From IMG/VR virus record IMGVR_UViG_3300031898_000010, positions 1-30,948 of that record: a stretch of 30,948 nucleotides of DNA; one strand, written 5' to 3'. Under the pieces are notes generated by a model. That model searched no databases, was not told the origin of the DNA, and saw nothing but the letters and a program-made list of their open reading frames with translations. The translations under genes were made by a program, and so were the position numbers. Below are positions 1-6,444 of the stretch, in pieces; the first letter of the stretch is position 1, and each line of letters begins with the position of its first letter. This DNA is from a virus.

Positions 1-2
1 TG

Positions 3-1127
3 ATTCGTGATAGTGAAGCATCACTCGCTTTTCAACCTCTCGTAGAAAGATATATTAAACCGGCTGCTATGTCATTAGCTCAGCAAATTGATCTTATTTT
101 GTCAGGTCAAGTTTACCAATTCCTAGGTAATGCACAATCTACATTAGGTGATGTTGGAAGTGCTAATATTTTGAATCGAATTTTAGCTGCGCGTGAAAAA
201 ATGAATACACTTAAGGTGCCACTTGATTCACGTTATTTGATTTTAACTACACGGACTGAGACAATTGCTCTGCAACTTGAACAATTTATTTCTGCTGAAA
301 AAGTTGGTGATGCAGGTACTGCTTTGCGTGAAGCATCACTTGGACGAAGATTAGGTTTTGATGTTTATATGGCACAAAATACGCCGAGTATTAGTGGTTC
401 TGTTAAAACGCTTCATGCCGATGAACTAAATGCTGATGCCGCTAAGGGGGCTACTGCTCTTACGCTTGATGCTGGTGTGGTAGCTAATGGTCAGTATATT
501 ACTCTTCAAGGTGATGAACAACCATTGCGTTGTATGAGTGGTGGTGGTACAACTAGTATTGTTGTAAATCGTGCTCTTCGTACTGCTGTTCCGGCAGCTA
601 CTTCTGATCTTTATCTTTATGCTGGTAATACTGTAGACCTTGCTGGTCATACTGGAGTAACTGCTTATCCAGCAGGTTATGTTAAGCAAATTAAAGTGGA
701 TGATGGTGATAGTACCTTGGCTGTACCTCAGGTTGGTCAACTTGTTGCATTTTCTAATAGTGCACGTAATACTGTGCGTGCTGGTGAGTATGCTATTATT
801 GACGTAACTGTTGACGGTGGTGCTACTTATATTACACTTGATCGTCCACTTGTTGCTGCATTAGCTGATAATGATAAGGCTGATTTTGGTCCAGATGGTG
901 AATATAATTTTGCATTACGTCGTGATGCTGTTGCACTTGTTATGCGACCACTTGCATTACCACAGGCTGGTCTTGGTGCTAAGTCTGCTGTTGTAAATTA
1001 TAATAGTTTGCCGATGCGTGTTGTAATGTCTTACGATGGTGATAAGCAGGGTACTCTAGTGACGTTAGATATGCTTGCAGGTATGACTGTTCTAAGAAGT
1101 CAAGCAGGAGTCCCGATGCTAGGTTAA
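3..1127 (+). CDS. Major capsid protein, P22 coat-protein-like (5' end missing)
   Basis: This is the shell-forming head protein. The frame is open back to the first bases of the window, so the N-terminus lies upstream and the methionine at 69 is internal. The visible part reads like the P22 coat family: a helix with KPAAMSLAQQID at about 57-100, a segment with PLDSRYLILT, then REASLGRRLGFDVYMAQN (about 330-380), which in this family enters the beta-hinge. About 150 residues of beta-rich, Gly/Thr/Val-rich sequence follow, matching the inserted I-domain, and the fold resumes near FALRRDAVALVMRPLALP. The stop sits inside a long hairpin (1119-1173). The family assignment is from remembered motifs. 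Capsid identity is well supported by the downstream neck and tail genes. It should be the first late gene of the visible block, with portal and terminase expected upstream. Confidence 0.85.
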   Translation: MRDSEASLAFQPLVERYIKPAAMSLAQQIDLILSGQVYQFLGNAQSTLGDVGSANILNRILAAREKMNTLKVPLDSRYLILTTRTETIALQLEQFISAEKVGDAGTALREASLGRRLGFDVYMAQNTPSISGSVKTLHADELNADAAKGATALTLDAGVVANGQYITLQGDEQPLRCMSGGGTTSIVVNRALRTAVPAATSDLYLYAGNTVDLAGHTGVTAYPAGYVKQIKVDDGDSTLAVPQVGQLVAFSNSARNTVRAGEYAIIDVTVDGGATYITLDRPLVAALADNDKADFGPDGEYNFALRRDAVALVMRPLALPQAGLGAKSAVVNYNSLPMRVVMSYDGDKQGTLVTLDMLAGMTVLRSQAGVPMLG

Positions 1128-1173
1128 AGATCAATCCGGCGTCATGGAGGACGCCGGCCTATCTTTAACCTAG
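1119..1173 (+). promoter_or_regulatory. Long hairpin spanning capsid stop and next SD
   Basis: A 13-nt arm CTAGGTTAAAGAT (1119-1131) pairs perfectly with ATCTTTAACCTAG (1161-1173). Inside it CCGGCGTC (1136-1143) pairs with GACGCCGG (1150-1157) around a 6-nt loop. A small asymmetric internal loop (CAAT against CCT) separates the two stems. The structure contains the capsid stop codon (1125-1127), and its 3' arm runs into the AGGAG (1172-1176) of the next gene. No T-run follows, so a simple intrinsic terminator is unlikely. RNA protection or processing, partial attenuation, or damping of downstream translation are better explanations, but these are inferences. Confidence 0.75.
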
Positions 1174-1184
1174 GAGACATAATA

Positions 1185-1400
1185 ATGGAAAAAGAACTTG
1201 CAGAAATTCGAGCAATGCTTTCAGAAATTTATATTGTACTTATTGGTGATCCAACTAATCCAGATAAACCGGGACATCATACGCGGATTGATCGCCTAGA
1301 ACGATCAAATGCATTTAAGAATAGGGTACTTTGGGTAATGGGAACAGGATTATTTGTAATGATTGTGGATCTTATACGGGCAGCAATATGCAACCATTAA
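1185..1400 (+). CDS. Small membrane-anchored protein, XhlA/holin-like layout
   Basis: A 71-residue protein. Residues 1-20 are an acidic amphipathic helix. A GDPTNPDKPG turn follows, then a charged helix HTRIDRLERSN, and residues 48-68 form one hydrophobic segment (VLWVMGTGLFVMIVDLI), probably membrane-spanning. The start has a clear AGGAG 8 bases upstream. Helix-loop-helix-TM is the layout of XhlA-type haemolysin-like proteins and of small accessory membrane proteins seen beside phage capsid genes. A holin or lysis role is possible but no endolysin is nearby, so I do not assign one. The next gene starts inside its last codons. Confidence 0.6.
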   Translation: MEKELAEIRAMLSEIYIVLIGDPTNPDKPGHHTRIDRLERSNAFKNRVLWVMGTGLFVMIVDLIRAAICNH

Positions 1401-1840
1401 TTTATGATTTCAAACGGTATGGTATAATATGTACTATTATAGTACATAAAATATCAGAATCTATTGATTATCAAACAGGACTTAAAACTAGAGATAATAT
1501 AGTAAAAAAGATAAGACGGGCGGTGATATTCCCAACTAATAACGTGCGAACTAAACAATATGTATTAATGGCGCAAGCATTTAAGTATGGAGCGCAGTTT
1601 GATACTAAAATTAATCAAATTTTGATAGATGTATCAGAGTTAAGTGGCTTTGATATTGAAATTGGTGATTATATTGTTATATTTGGTTATACTGAAAAAT
1701 GGGAAATTTTTGCTATTGATAAATTAGAAACAGCTTTGATTATAAGTTGTAAGGCAGTTGAGGGCGCTAAACGTGAAGCTGTTATTCCTATAAGTATTGA
1801 AAATCATGTAGTAACAACACAAACAATAGGAACTACTTAA
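1388..1840 (+). CDS. Neck / head-completion type protein, unassigned
   Basis: About 150 residues starting MQPLIYDFKRYG. The frame is open to an ATG at 1331, but that would overlap the preceding gene by 70 bases. The ATG at 1388 gives a 13-base overlap and a natural phage-type N-terminus, so I chose it. The shine-dalgarno is weak, suggesting translational coupling. The sequence mixes beta strands with a short basic stretch (KKIRRAVIFP) and ends with a beta-rich half (ISCKAVEGAKREAVIPI). No enzymatic motif is visible. Its place directly after the capsid and before a tail-terminator-like gene suggests an adaptor, stopper or completion protein, by position only. Confidence 0.5.
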   Translation: MQPLIYDFKRYGIICTIIVHKISESIDYQTGLKTRDNIVKKIRRAVIFPTNNVRTKQYVLMAQAFKYGAQFDTKINQILIDVSELSGFDIEIGDYIVIFGYTEKWEIFAIDKLETALIISCKAVEGAKREAVIPISIENHVVTTQTIGTT

Positions 1841-2343
1841 TGCGACTTGTACCATTGCATGTTAAAATTGGTTTAAAAGATGGTAGTTATCATGCTTTCC
1901 CTGATTTTAATAAAATTGATCCTTCTCTTAGAGATAATATGGATTGGTCTTATTATGTAGATAAATTTGGTGGCTGGCATTACGATCAAACAAGCGGACA
2001 TCGGGATGATTCGCCACATTCACCACGTGGTCAGTGGTTAGGAATGCTTTTGGTGCCGGGGGCGTTTGCACAAGAGGCTGTACGATTATTTCCAGAACAG
2101 TGTATTATTCTCACTGAAACTGAAACAGAAGATTTTTATAATAATTACGCACATATTAATGATCCTGAAATTTATGAGGATGAAAAGATTCTAACTGCAA
2201 TTGCCGCTAAGAAGCAATTAGGTATTAAATTATCTCAGTTAGATACTAATGCTCTTGATCCTGAGCATCCGCAACCCGGTCGTCGAGTTAATAAGAGAAA
2301 AACTTGGAGTGGGTATAAATTAGCTGAAGGAATCAGTATATAA
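1840..2343 (+). CDS. Unrecognised structural-module protein
   Basis: A 167-residue soluble protein whose start overlaps the previous stop by one base (TAATG), and whose own stop overlaps the next start the same way. It is rich in aromatic residues and His near the front (DWSYYVDKFGGWHYDQ, about residues 35-50), which resembles small proteins found between capsid and tail genes in phages that carry a glycosyltransferase here. The C-terminus is basic (RRVNKRKTW). No catalytic or metal motif was identified. The one-base overlaps tie its translation to that of the glycosyltransferase gene, but the function is unknown. Confidence 0.5.
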   Translation: MRLVPLHVKIGLKDGSYHAFPDFNKIDPSLRDNMDWSYYVDKFGGWHYDQTSGHRDDSPHSPRGQWLGMLLVPGAFAQEAVRLFPEQCIILTETETEDFYNNYAHINDPEIYEDEKILTAIAAKKQLGIKLSQLDTNALDPEHPQPGRRVNKRKTWSGYKLAEGISI

Positions 2344-2987
2344 TGAAATCAATCTACCTAACCGTGCCTAATGCTGATGGTTGGGTACATAAATTAGTAC
2401 ATTTTGCTATTATAAGAATGATGCAAGATCAACGATTTATTATTCGACATGATGCCCCTACTCACCAACCTTATGAACAAAATCTTCATAAATGTCTTTG
2501 GGACTTTTTGAATGGCGGAGAGCAGTATTGGATATCAATAGACTCAGATAATCCGCCAGTTAGAAATCCACTTGATCTTATAGAATTAGATTGTGATATT
2601 ATTGGTTTACCTACGCCAGTTTGGTATAATGCAGTACCGGGAGATCAACCTTATTATTTCAATGCCTTAAAATGGGTAGAAGATAAACAAGGTTATCAAC
2701 CTATAATAGGGGAAGGATTAACAGAAGTTGATGCGGTAGGATCAGGTTGTTTTATTATAGCAAGAAGAGTAATTGAAGCATTAAAAGATGAACAACCGTT
2801 CGTCCGACAATGGGGACAAGATGGTTTGGTACAATTAGGTTGTGATTTTTCATTTTGTAAGAAAGCAAAAGAAAAAGGCTTCAGGGTATTTACTCATTTT
2901 GATTTTATTTGCCACCATATCAATGATATTAATTTACTAGAAGTAATTCAAGCTCTCGGTGCTATGAATGAGCGACGTACTAACTAA
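2343..2987 (+). CDS. GT-A type glycosyltransferase (family 2-like)
   Basis: A 214-residue cytosolic enzyme expected to move a sugar from a nucleotide-sugar donor to an acceptor, possibly a virion protein or DNA. Residues 63-70 read WISIDSDN, with a metal-binding DSD triad (D67, D69) preceded by a hydrophobic strand as in GT-A folds. Residues 129-145 (VDAVGSGCFIIARRVIE) match the acceptor-loop region of phage and bacterial family-2 enzymes. D168 with FCKKAKEKGFRVF (171-183) matches their ED..C..A...G motif, followed by a pair of histidines (191-192) that could complete the metal site. It is short, with a catalytic domain only and no membrane segment. It sits between neck-type genes, and the next gene starts within its last 20 bases. 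The acceptor is unknown. Confidence 0.75.
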   Translation: MKSIYLTVPNADGWVHKLVHFAIIRMMQDQRFIIRHDAPTHQPYEQNLHKCLWDFLNGGEQYWISIDSDNPPVRNPLDLIELDCDIIGLPTPVWYNAVPGDQPYYFNALKWVEDKQGYQPIIGEGLTEVDAVGSGCFIIARRVIEALKDEQPFVRQWGQDGLVQLGCDFSFCKKAKEKGFRVFTHFDFICHHINDINLLEVIQALGAMNERRTN

Positions 2988-3498
2988 AATACAACCCGAT
3001 CAAATTATATCTATAAGTCTCACACATGCACACTCTACAGATTTACAACATTTACCTAGATGGATAGTTGCATCAACAGCAAAGTATTTTGAAAACTTTT
3101 TTAGATCACATAAAATGCCATTTTATTTTGAGGGTGCTCATCGTAATACAAATGATGAGTTTGAATATATTGAATTTAGATTTAATGGCCCAAGTTCAAA
3201 TGAAGTTAGTAAAAATTATTATAGGTTTGATTTTGATATTAATATTTTGTGGAGTATGTTAATTGGTAAACAAGGATTATATCGCGCACAAACTATTATA
3301 GGATTAATTATAGCGGCAACAAAGAATATATGTGTATATAAATATGGTAATGATACAGTACATGATGATGGAAGTTTTGTTGGAACATTAATTAATGGTA
3401 AGAGTATAGTTAATAATTTTGGTATTATTAGACCAGATGTTAATTTGATGCAAGGTACAATAGAAACACCCTACACAATGCAACTAGAAATCTCTTAG
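2968..3498 (+). CDS. Tail-terminator / tail-completion-like protein
   Basis: A 176-residue protein that starts 20 bases inside the glycosyltransferase gene in another frame. It has an N-terminal helix that includes WIVASTAKYFENFF, then alternating strands and loops, with no membrane segment and no enzyme motif. Length, mixed alpha/beta character and the slot just before the tail tube gene fit a tail terminator or head-tail joining protein, which usually occupies this position in siphoviruses. I could not match a specific motif, so the role is inferred from gene order alone. Confidence 0.4.
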   Translation: MSDVLTKIQPDQIISISLTHAHSTDLQHLPRWIVASTAKYFENFFRSHKMPFYFEGAHRNTNDEFEYIEFRFNGPSSNEVSKNYYRFDFDINILWSMLIGKQGLYRAQTIIGLIIAATKNICVYKYGNDTVHDDGSFVGTLINGKSIVNNFGIIRPDVNLMQGTIETPYTMQLEIS

Positions 3499-3506
3499 GA
3501 GAGAAA

Positions 3507-3614
3507 ATGTCAATGCTCTCTGAGTTGTCAAAGAAAACTGGCGTCCCGGTTTGGGTATTTTTGGCTGCTACGGTTGTTGTGGGTTTAATTGTTGCTAAAC
3601 TACTTCTAGGTTAA
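3507..3614 (+). CDS. 35-residue single-span membrane peptide
   Basis: A short gene fitting exactly between two structural genes: ATG at 3507 after a strong AGGAGAG, stop TAA at 3612. Residues 1-12 are polar (MSMLSELSKKTG). Residues 13-34 are almost all hydrophobic (VPVWVFLAATVVVGLIVAKL), a probable transmembrane helix. The strong ribosome binding site, tight spacing (8 bases after the previous stop, 9 before the next start) and clean hydrophobic pattern argue that it is real. Tiny membrane peptides among phage structural genes can be holin-like or accessory. The function is not known. Confidence 0.6.
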   Translation: MSMLSELSKKTGVPVWVFLAATVVVGLIVAKLLLG

Positions 3615-3623
3615 GGGGATGCC

Positions 3624-5306
3624 ATGAGACCACGCTTCGTTTGTTGTGCACCAATTGATTTAAAAAATGCTGAAATCTATATTCGTGATGGTTATGATAA
3701 TGGGGCTAATACGCCAGTAACACCTGCCATTGAACCGATTAGTGAAACCACTATCCAATTAAGTGGTATGAATAGCCTAGTTCCTTTACCATCAAACGGT
3801 GGTGGTGTAACAGTTAAATTTGGTAGTGATGATACTGAGTATGCTGTAACTGGACGTACTGCTGGTGCAGGTACTAATGAGGTCCAAGTTGTTGAAATTG
3901 ATGACGGTGTTAGCGGTGGTACTTTTACGCTTACGTTTAGTGGTCAAACAACTTCAGCATTAGCCTATAATGCAAGTGCTGCTGTGGTTGAGGATGCTCT
4001 TGAAGCATTAAGCACTATTGGTGCCGGTAATGTTAGTGTATCAGGTGCATCACCTAAATGGACAGTAACTTTTGTTGGTACAAAGGCTGGTACAGACGTT
4101 GCTCTAATGACTGGTAATGGGGCCTCACTTACTGGTGGTGAGCTTACTGATGTTGATGTTGTTGAGACTGTGCAAGGTGTGGCCGCGGTTAATGAAGTTC
4201 AAACTATTGATCGCGGCGGTGCTACTGGTGGTACATTTATTTTACATTTTGGTGGTGATAGCACTAACGCTATTGCTTATGATGCTTCAGCCGCTACCGT
4301 TGAATTGGAATTAGAGGCTCTTGATTCTATTCCACAAGGTGAAGCTACTGTTGCTGCCGGTGCCGGTGATGATTTGACGGTTACTTTCTCTGGTTCATTA
4401 GGTGGTGTTAATCAGCCAATGATTACTGTTACTGATAGTACAACAGGGGGCACCGGTGTTACTGTTGCTGAAACTACTCCCGGAGTAGCCGTAGTATATG
4501 AAAAACAAACTATTTCTATTAACCCGAGTTTAACTGGTGGCTCATTTACACTTACTTGGAGTGGAAATACCACAGTTCCGCTTCCCTATAATTGTAATGC
4601 AGCTACAATGCAATCTGCTCTAAATGCGGCACCAGTAAGTGCTAATGTGACAGTTACAGGCGGACCAGGTCCGGTAACTGATTGGGTAGTAACTTTTAAT
4701 ACTGGTGGTAATAAGAGTGCTATCACTGGTACTGGTACTAACCTTACTGGTGGTGCAACTACTACGGTTGTTATTACTGAAACAGTTAAAGGTGTAACTG
4801 GTACAGGAACTTCTTATATTACAATTACACCAGGATTACTTGTAGCCACTACAATTGGTGGTTCAGTTACATTTGGCGGGCGTAAACTTGAAGTGAAGAT
4901 TGGTGAAGGTAATTTAACTTATACTGAAAATAGTCCTCGCCAATATATTAAAGATCGTGGTAATCTTGATACTGTGCGTAATGACGATCAAGAACCAATG
5001 GATGTTAAAATGGATTTTATCTGGGATTGGTTATCTAGTGTTTCTGGTGCGACGCCCACTATCAAGGAAGCGTTAAAAAAGAAGGGTGGTGCAGTAAATT
5101 GGGTTACTACGTCAGATGATGCTTGTGAACCATATTGTTGTGATCTTGAAATCTTTTATGATCCAAATTGTGGTTCATATAATAGTGAGCGCGTAGTGTT
5201 ACGTGAGTTTAGAGTTGAAACACTTGAGCATAATTTACGTGATGCACAAGTTTCCGCTACTGGCAAGTGTAATGTCATCGAAGCCGAGGAAACTAGAATC
5301 GCTTAA
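3624..5306 (+). CDS. Major tail tube protein with three inserted beta-rich repeats
   Basis: A 560-residue protein, much longer than the usual 150-250 of tail tube subunits. Residues 1-84 and about 392-560 look like one split tail-tube domain: the N-part has VTVKFGSDDTEYAVTGRTAGAG, and the C-part has GGRKLEVKIGEGNLTYTENS, a helix near 465-488, and a Cys cluster DACEPYCCDLEIFYDPNC (499-516). Between them lie three tandem repeats of about 100 residues (85-186, 190-288, 292-391). Each begins NEVQ or YEKQ, continues GGTFTLTFSG, AxAYNASAA, LEAL, VTFxG and ends V-x-GV. This repeat type recurs in phage virion proteins and probably displays on the tail surface. The start has AAGGGG upstream. It directly precedes the tail assembly chaperone, as expected for the tube. 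Confidence 0.75.
   Translation: MRPRFVCCAPIDLKNAEIYIRDGYDNGANTPVTPAIEPISETTIQLSGMNSLVPLPSNGGGVTVKFGSDDTEYAVTGRTAGAGTNEVQVVEIDDGVSGGTFTLTFSGQTTSALAYNASAAVVEDALEALSTIGAGNVSVSGASPKWTVTFVGTKAGTDVALMTGNGASLTGGELTDVDVVETVQGVAAVNEVQTIDRGGATGGTFILHFGGDSTNAIAYDASAATVELELEALDSIPQGEATVAAGAGDDLTVTFSGSLGGVNQPMITVTDSTTGGTGVTVAETTPGVAVVYEKQTISINPSLTGGSFTLTWSGNTTVPLPYNCNAATMQSALNAAPVSANVTVTGGPGPVTDWVVTFNTGGNKSAITGTGTNLTGGATTTVVITETVKGVTGTGTSYITITPGLLVATTIGGSVTFGGRKLEVKIGEGNLTYTENSPRQYIKDRGNLDTVRNDDQEPMDVKMDFIWDWLSSVSGATPTIKEALKKKGGAVNWVTTSDDACEPYCCDLEIFYDPNCGSYNSERVVLREFRVETLEHNLRDAQVSATGKCNVIEAEETRIA
3876..4796 (+). repeat. Three tandem ~100-residue repeats inside the tail tube gene
   Basis: Three coding repeats diverged at DNA level but aligned in protein. 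Shared landmarks are NEVQ/YEKQ, GGTF or GGSF, a TxxxLAYN-type strand (ALAYN, AIAYD, PLPYN), an A-rich helix with EALEAL, EALDSI or NAAPVS, a VTF strand, and a final TVQGV, TTPGV or TVKGV. The third copy is the most diverged. Repetition by domain duplication is seen directly; surface display is inferred. Confidence 0.75.
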
Positions 5307-5782
5307 TGAAAATCAAAGGCAAAAAGATTGAAGGGCCTAATGAGGTCGTTATCGTAATCCCACGCAGTAATACTGCTGATATTGTTTTACGTGCTCGTGC
5401 TGTATTAGATATGTCACCATTTAATAAGATGTGTCCGGTACCAGAACCGCCACAACGAATGATTGCTGGTGGTAAAATGGTTCCTAATCTTAAAGATAAA
5501 GGATATTTACAACAACTTGAAAAACATTCTGAGCAACGTTTATCATGGATTATTTTAACTTCACTTGAAGCTACTGAGGAATTAGAGTGGGAACGAGTAA
5601 AGTTAGATGATCCCACAACATGGAATGATTTTAGAGATGAAATGCGTGATAGTGGATTTTCTGATATTGAAATCAATCGTGTGATTTCCGATTGTATTGG
5701 TGTTAATGCTTTGAATGAAGCTAAAATTGAAGAAGCACGTGAACGTTTTTTAGCCGGTCTCCAGGAACTCATCGAAGAATAG
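5306..5782 (+). CDS. Tail assembly chaperone, short form (gpG-like)
   Basis: A 158-residue cytoplasmic protein thought to coat the tape measure and recruit tube subunits during tail assembly. The start overlaps the tube stop. After a short beta N-terminus (GPNEVVIVIPR) it is largely helical, with a Pro-rich turn CPVPEPPQR (43-51) and an acidic, helical second half (LEATEELEWERVKL, EAKIEEARERFLAGL), which suits a gpG-type chaperone. The zero-frame stop TAG is at 5780. The assignment rests on three facts together: position between tube and tape measure, length, and the slippery heptamer TTTTTTA at 5746-5752 followed by an open -1 frame with no start codon of its own near its beginning. Confidence 0.8.
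   Translation: MKIKGKKIEGPNEVVIVIPRSNTADIVLRARAVLDMSPFNKMCPVPEPPQRMIAGGKMVPNLKDKGYLQQLEKHSEQRLSWIILTSLEATEELEWERVKLDDPTTWNDFRDEMRDSGFSDIEINRVISDCIGVNALNEAKIEEARERFLAGLQELIEE
5746..5752 (+). promoter_or_regulatory. Slippery heptamer TTTTTTA for -1 ribosomal frameshift
   Basis: In the chaperone frame the codons are CGT-TTT-TTA-GCC, so the heptamer is positioned exactly as X-XXY-YYZ (T-TTT-TTA). Sliding back one base re-pairs both tRNAs and continues at 5752 with AGC-CGG-TCT. The -1 frame is closed by a TGA at 5740-5742 just upstream and is then open to 5976, so the shift must occur in the 40 bases before the zero-frame stop, and this is the only slippery sequence there. I found no convincing downstream stem or upstream SD-like stimulator. 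Confidence 0.85.
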
Positions 5783-5979
5783 TTTTACCTGATGGTAGAA
5801 CAGAAATATATGCAATTTGGCGCGCCTGTGAGCGTATTGGAGTTAAACCACCTGGGGTCAAGGTTAATTGGGATAGTTGTAATGTTGATACTAGAGCTAA
5901 AATAATTGCTTTTAGTCAAATTAGAGATGTTGAAGAAGTAGAAAATATGGGAAAAATGTTTAAGGCAATGTTTCCATGA
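5752..5979 (+). CDS. Frameshifted extension of tail chaperone (gpGT-like)
   Basis: Seventy-five codons in the -1 frame follow residue 149 of the chaperone, giving a fusion of about 224 residues. The extension reads SRSPGTHRRIVLPDGRTEIY, then AIWRACERIGVKPPG and KVNWDSCNVDTRAKIIAF, and ends in a charged helix with MGKMFKAMFP. It has no ATG until 5947, so independent translation is unlikely. In lambda-like tails the G part binds the tape measure and the T part binds tube protein. Here the compact alpha/beta T-like domain after a helical G-like part fits that scheme. Its TGA overlaps the ATG of the next gene (ATGA at 5976). The long to short ratio cannot be read from sequence. Confidence 0.8.
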   Translation, partial: SRSPGTHRRIVLPDGRTEIYAIWRACERIGVKPPGVKVNWDSCNVDTRAKIIAFSQIRDVEEVENMGKMFKAMFP

Positions 5980-6443
5980 GATTTACTGGACAACTTGTTC
6001 AGTTAAAACTCGACCAAGTATTGTTTGCTAATCAACTCAAGTCACACTTACGCGATTTAATCGAGGAAGGTGCAAGAGTATGGTTAACAGCGGTACTTGG
6101 TCGAGTTCCTTTATGGTCTGGTATGGCAAGAGGTTCTTTATTAGAATTAAGTCGATTAGTTAATGGTACAATTATATTAACACCATTAAGAGCAAAAAGT
6201 AGAATACCACAAGGGGAAGTATTAGGTACGGCAACACCGAATTATGATAACACAAAAGTAGAAATTGAAATTGAAACAAATGTACCACATTACAATTTAC
6301 AAGAATACACAAAACCAGCTAAAGGTGGTAGTCCAACAGCACCTTGGCACTCAGTAGAAGCTGGAAAAATTGCTTTTAATGAATTTTCTAGGACTGTTAC
6401 ACTCCCTATGCCACAAATCATACCTAAGATAATAAGGTTATAA
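5976..6443 (+). CDS. Minor tail / connector-like protein (HK97 gp10-like?)
   Basis: A 155-residue protein starting inside the stop of the frameshifted chaperone and ending one base before the tape measure. An N-terminal helix (LKSHLRDLIEEGARVWLTAVLGRVP) leads to WSGMARGSLLEL, which resembles the start of HK97 gp10-like tail-completion proteins, where a long helix is followed by a TGxLRxS-type turn. A beta-rich half follows (NGTIILTPL, KVEIEIETNVPHYNLQEYT). HK97 gp10-like genes usually precede the tube gene, so the position after the chaperone is unusual and the assignment is tentative. Confidence 0.45.
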   Translation: MRFTGQLVQLKLDQVLFANQLKSHLRDLIEEGARVWLTAVLGRVPLWSGMARGSLLELSRLVNGTIILTPLRAKSRIPQGEVLGTATPNYDNTKVEIEIETNVPHYNLQEYTKPAKGGSPTAPWHSVEAGKIAFNEFSRTVTLPMPQIIPKIIRL

Positions 6444-6444
6444 C

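Noticed and set aside
426-740. Minus-strand open frame of 104 codons inside the capsid gene
   Set aside because: It is antisense to a clear capsid coding region, has low-complexity Ser/Thr/Ile content and no ribosome binding site.
1331-1387. Upstream ATG extending the neck-type protein
   Set aside because: It overlaps the small membrane protein gene by 70 bases in another frame and encodes sequence unlike a natural N-terminus.
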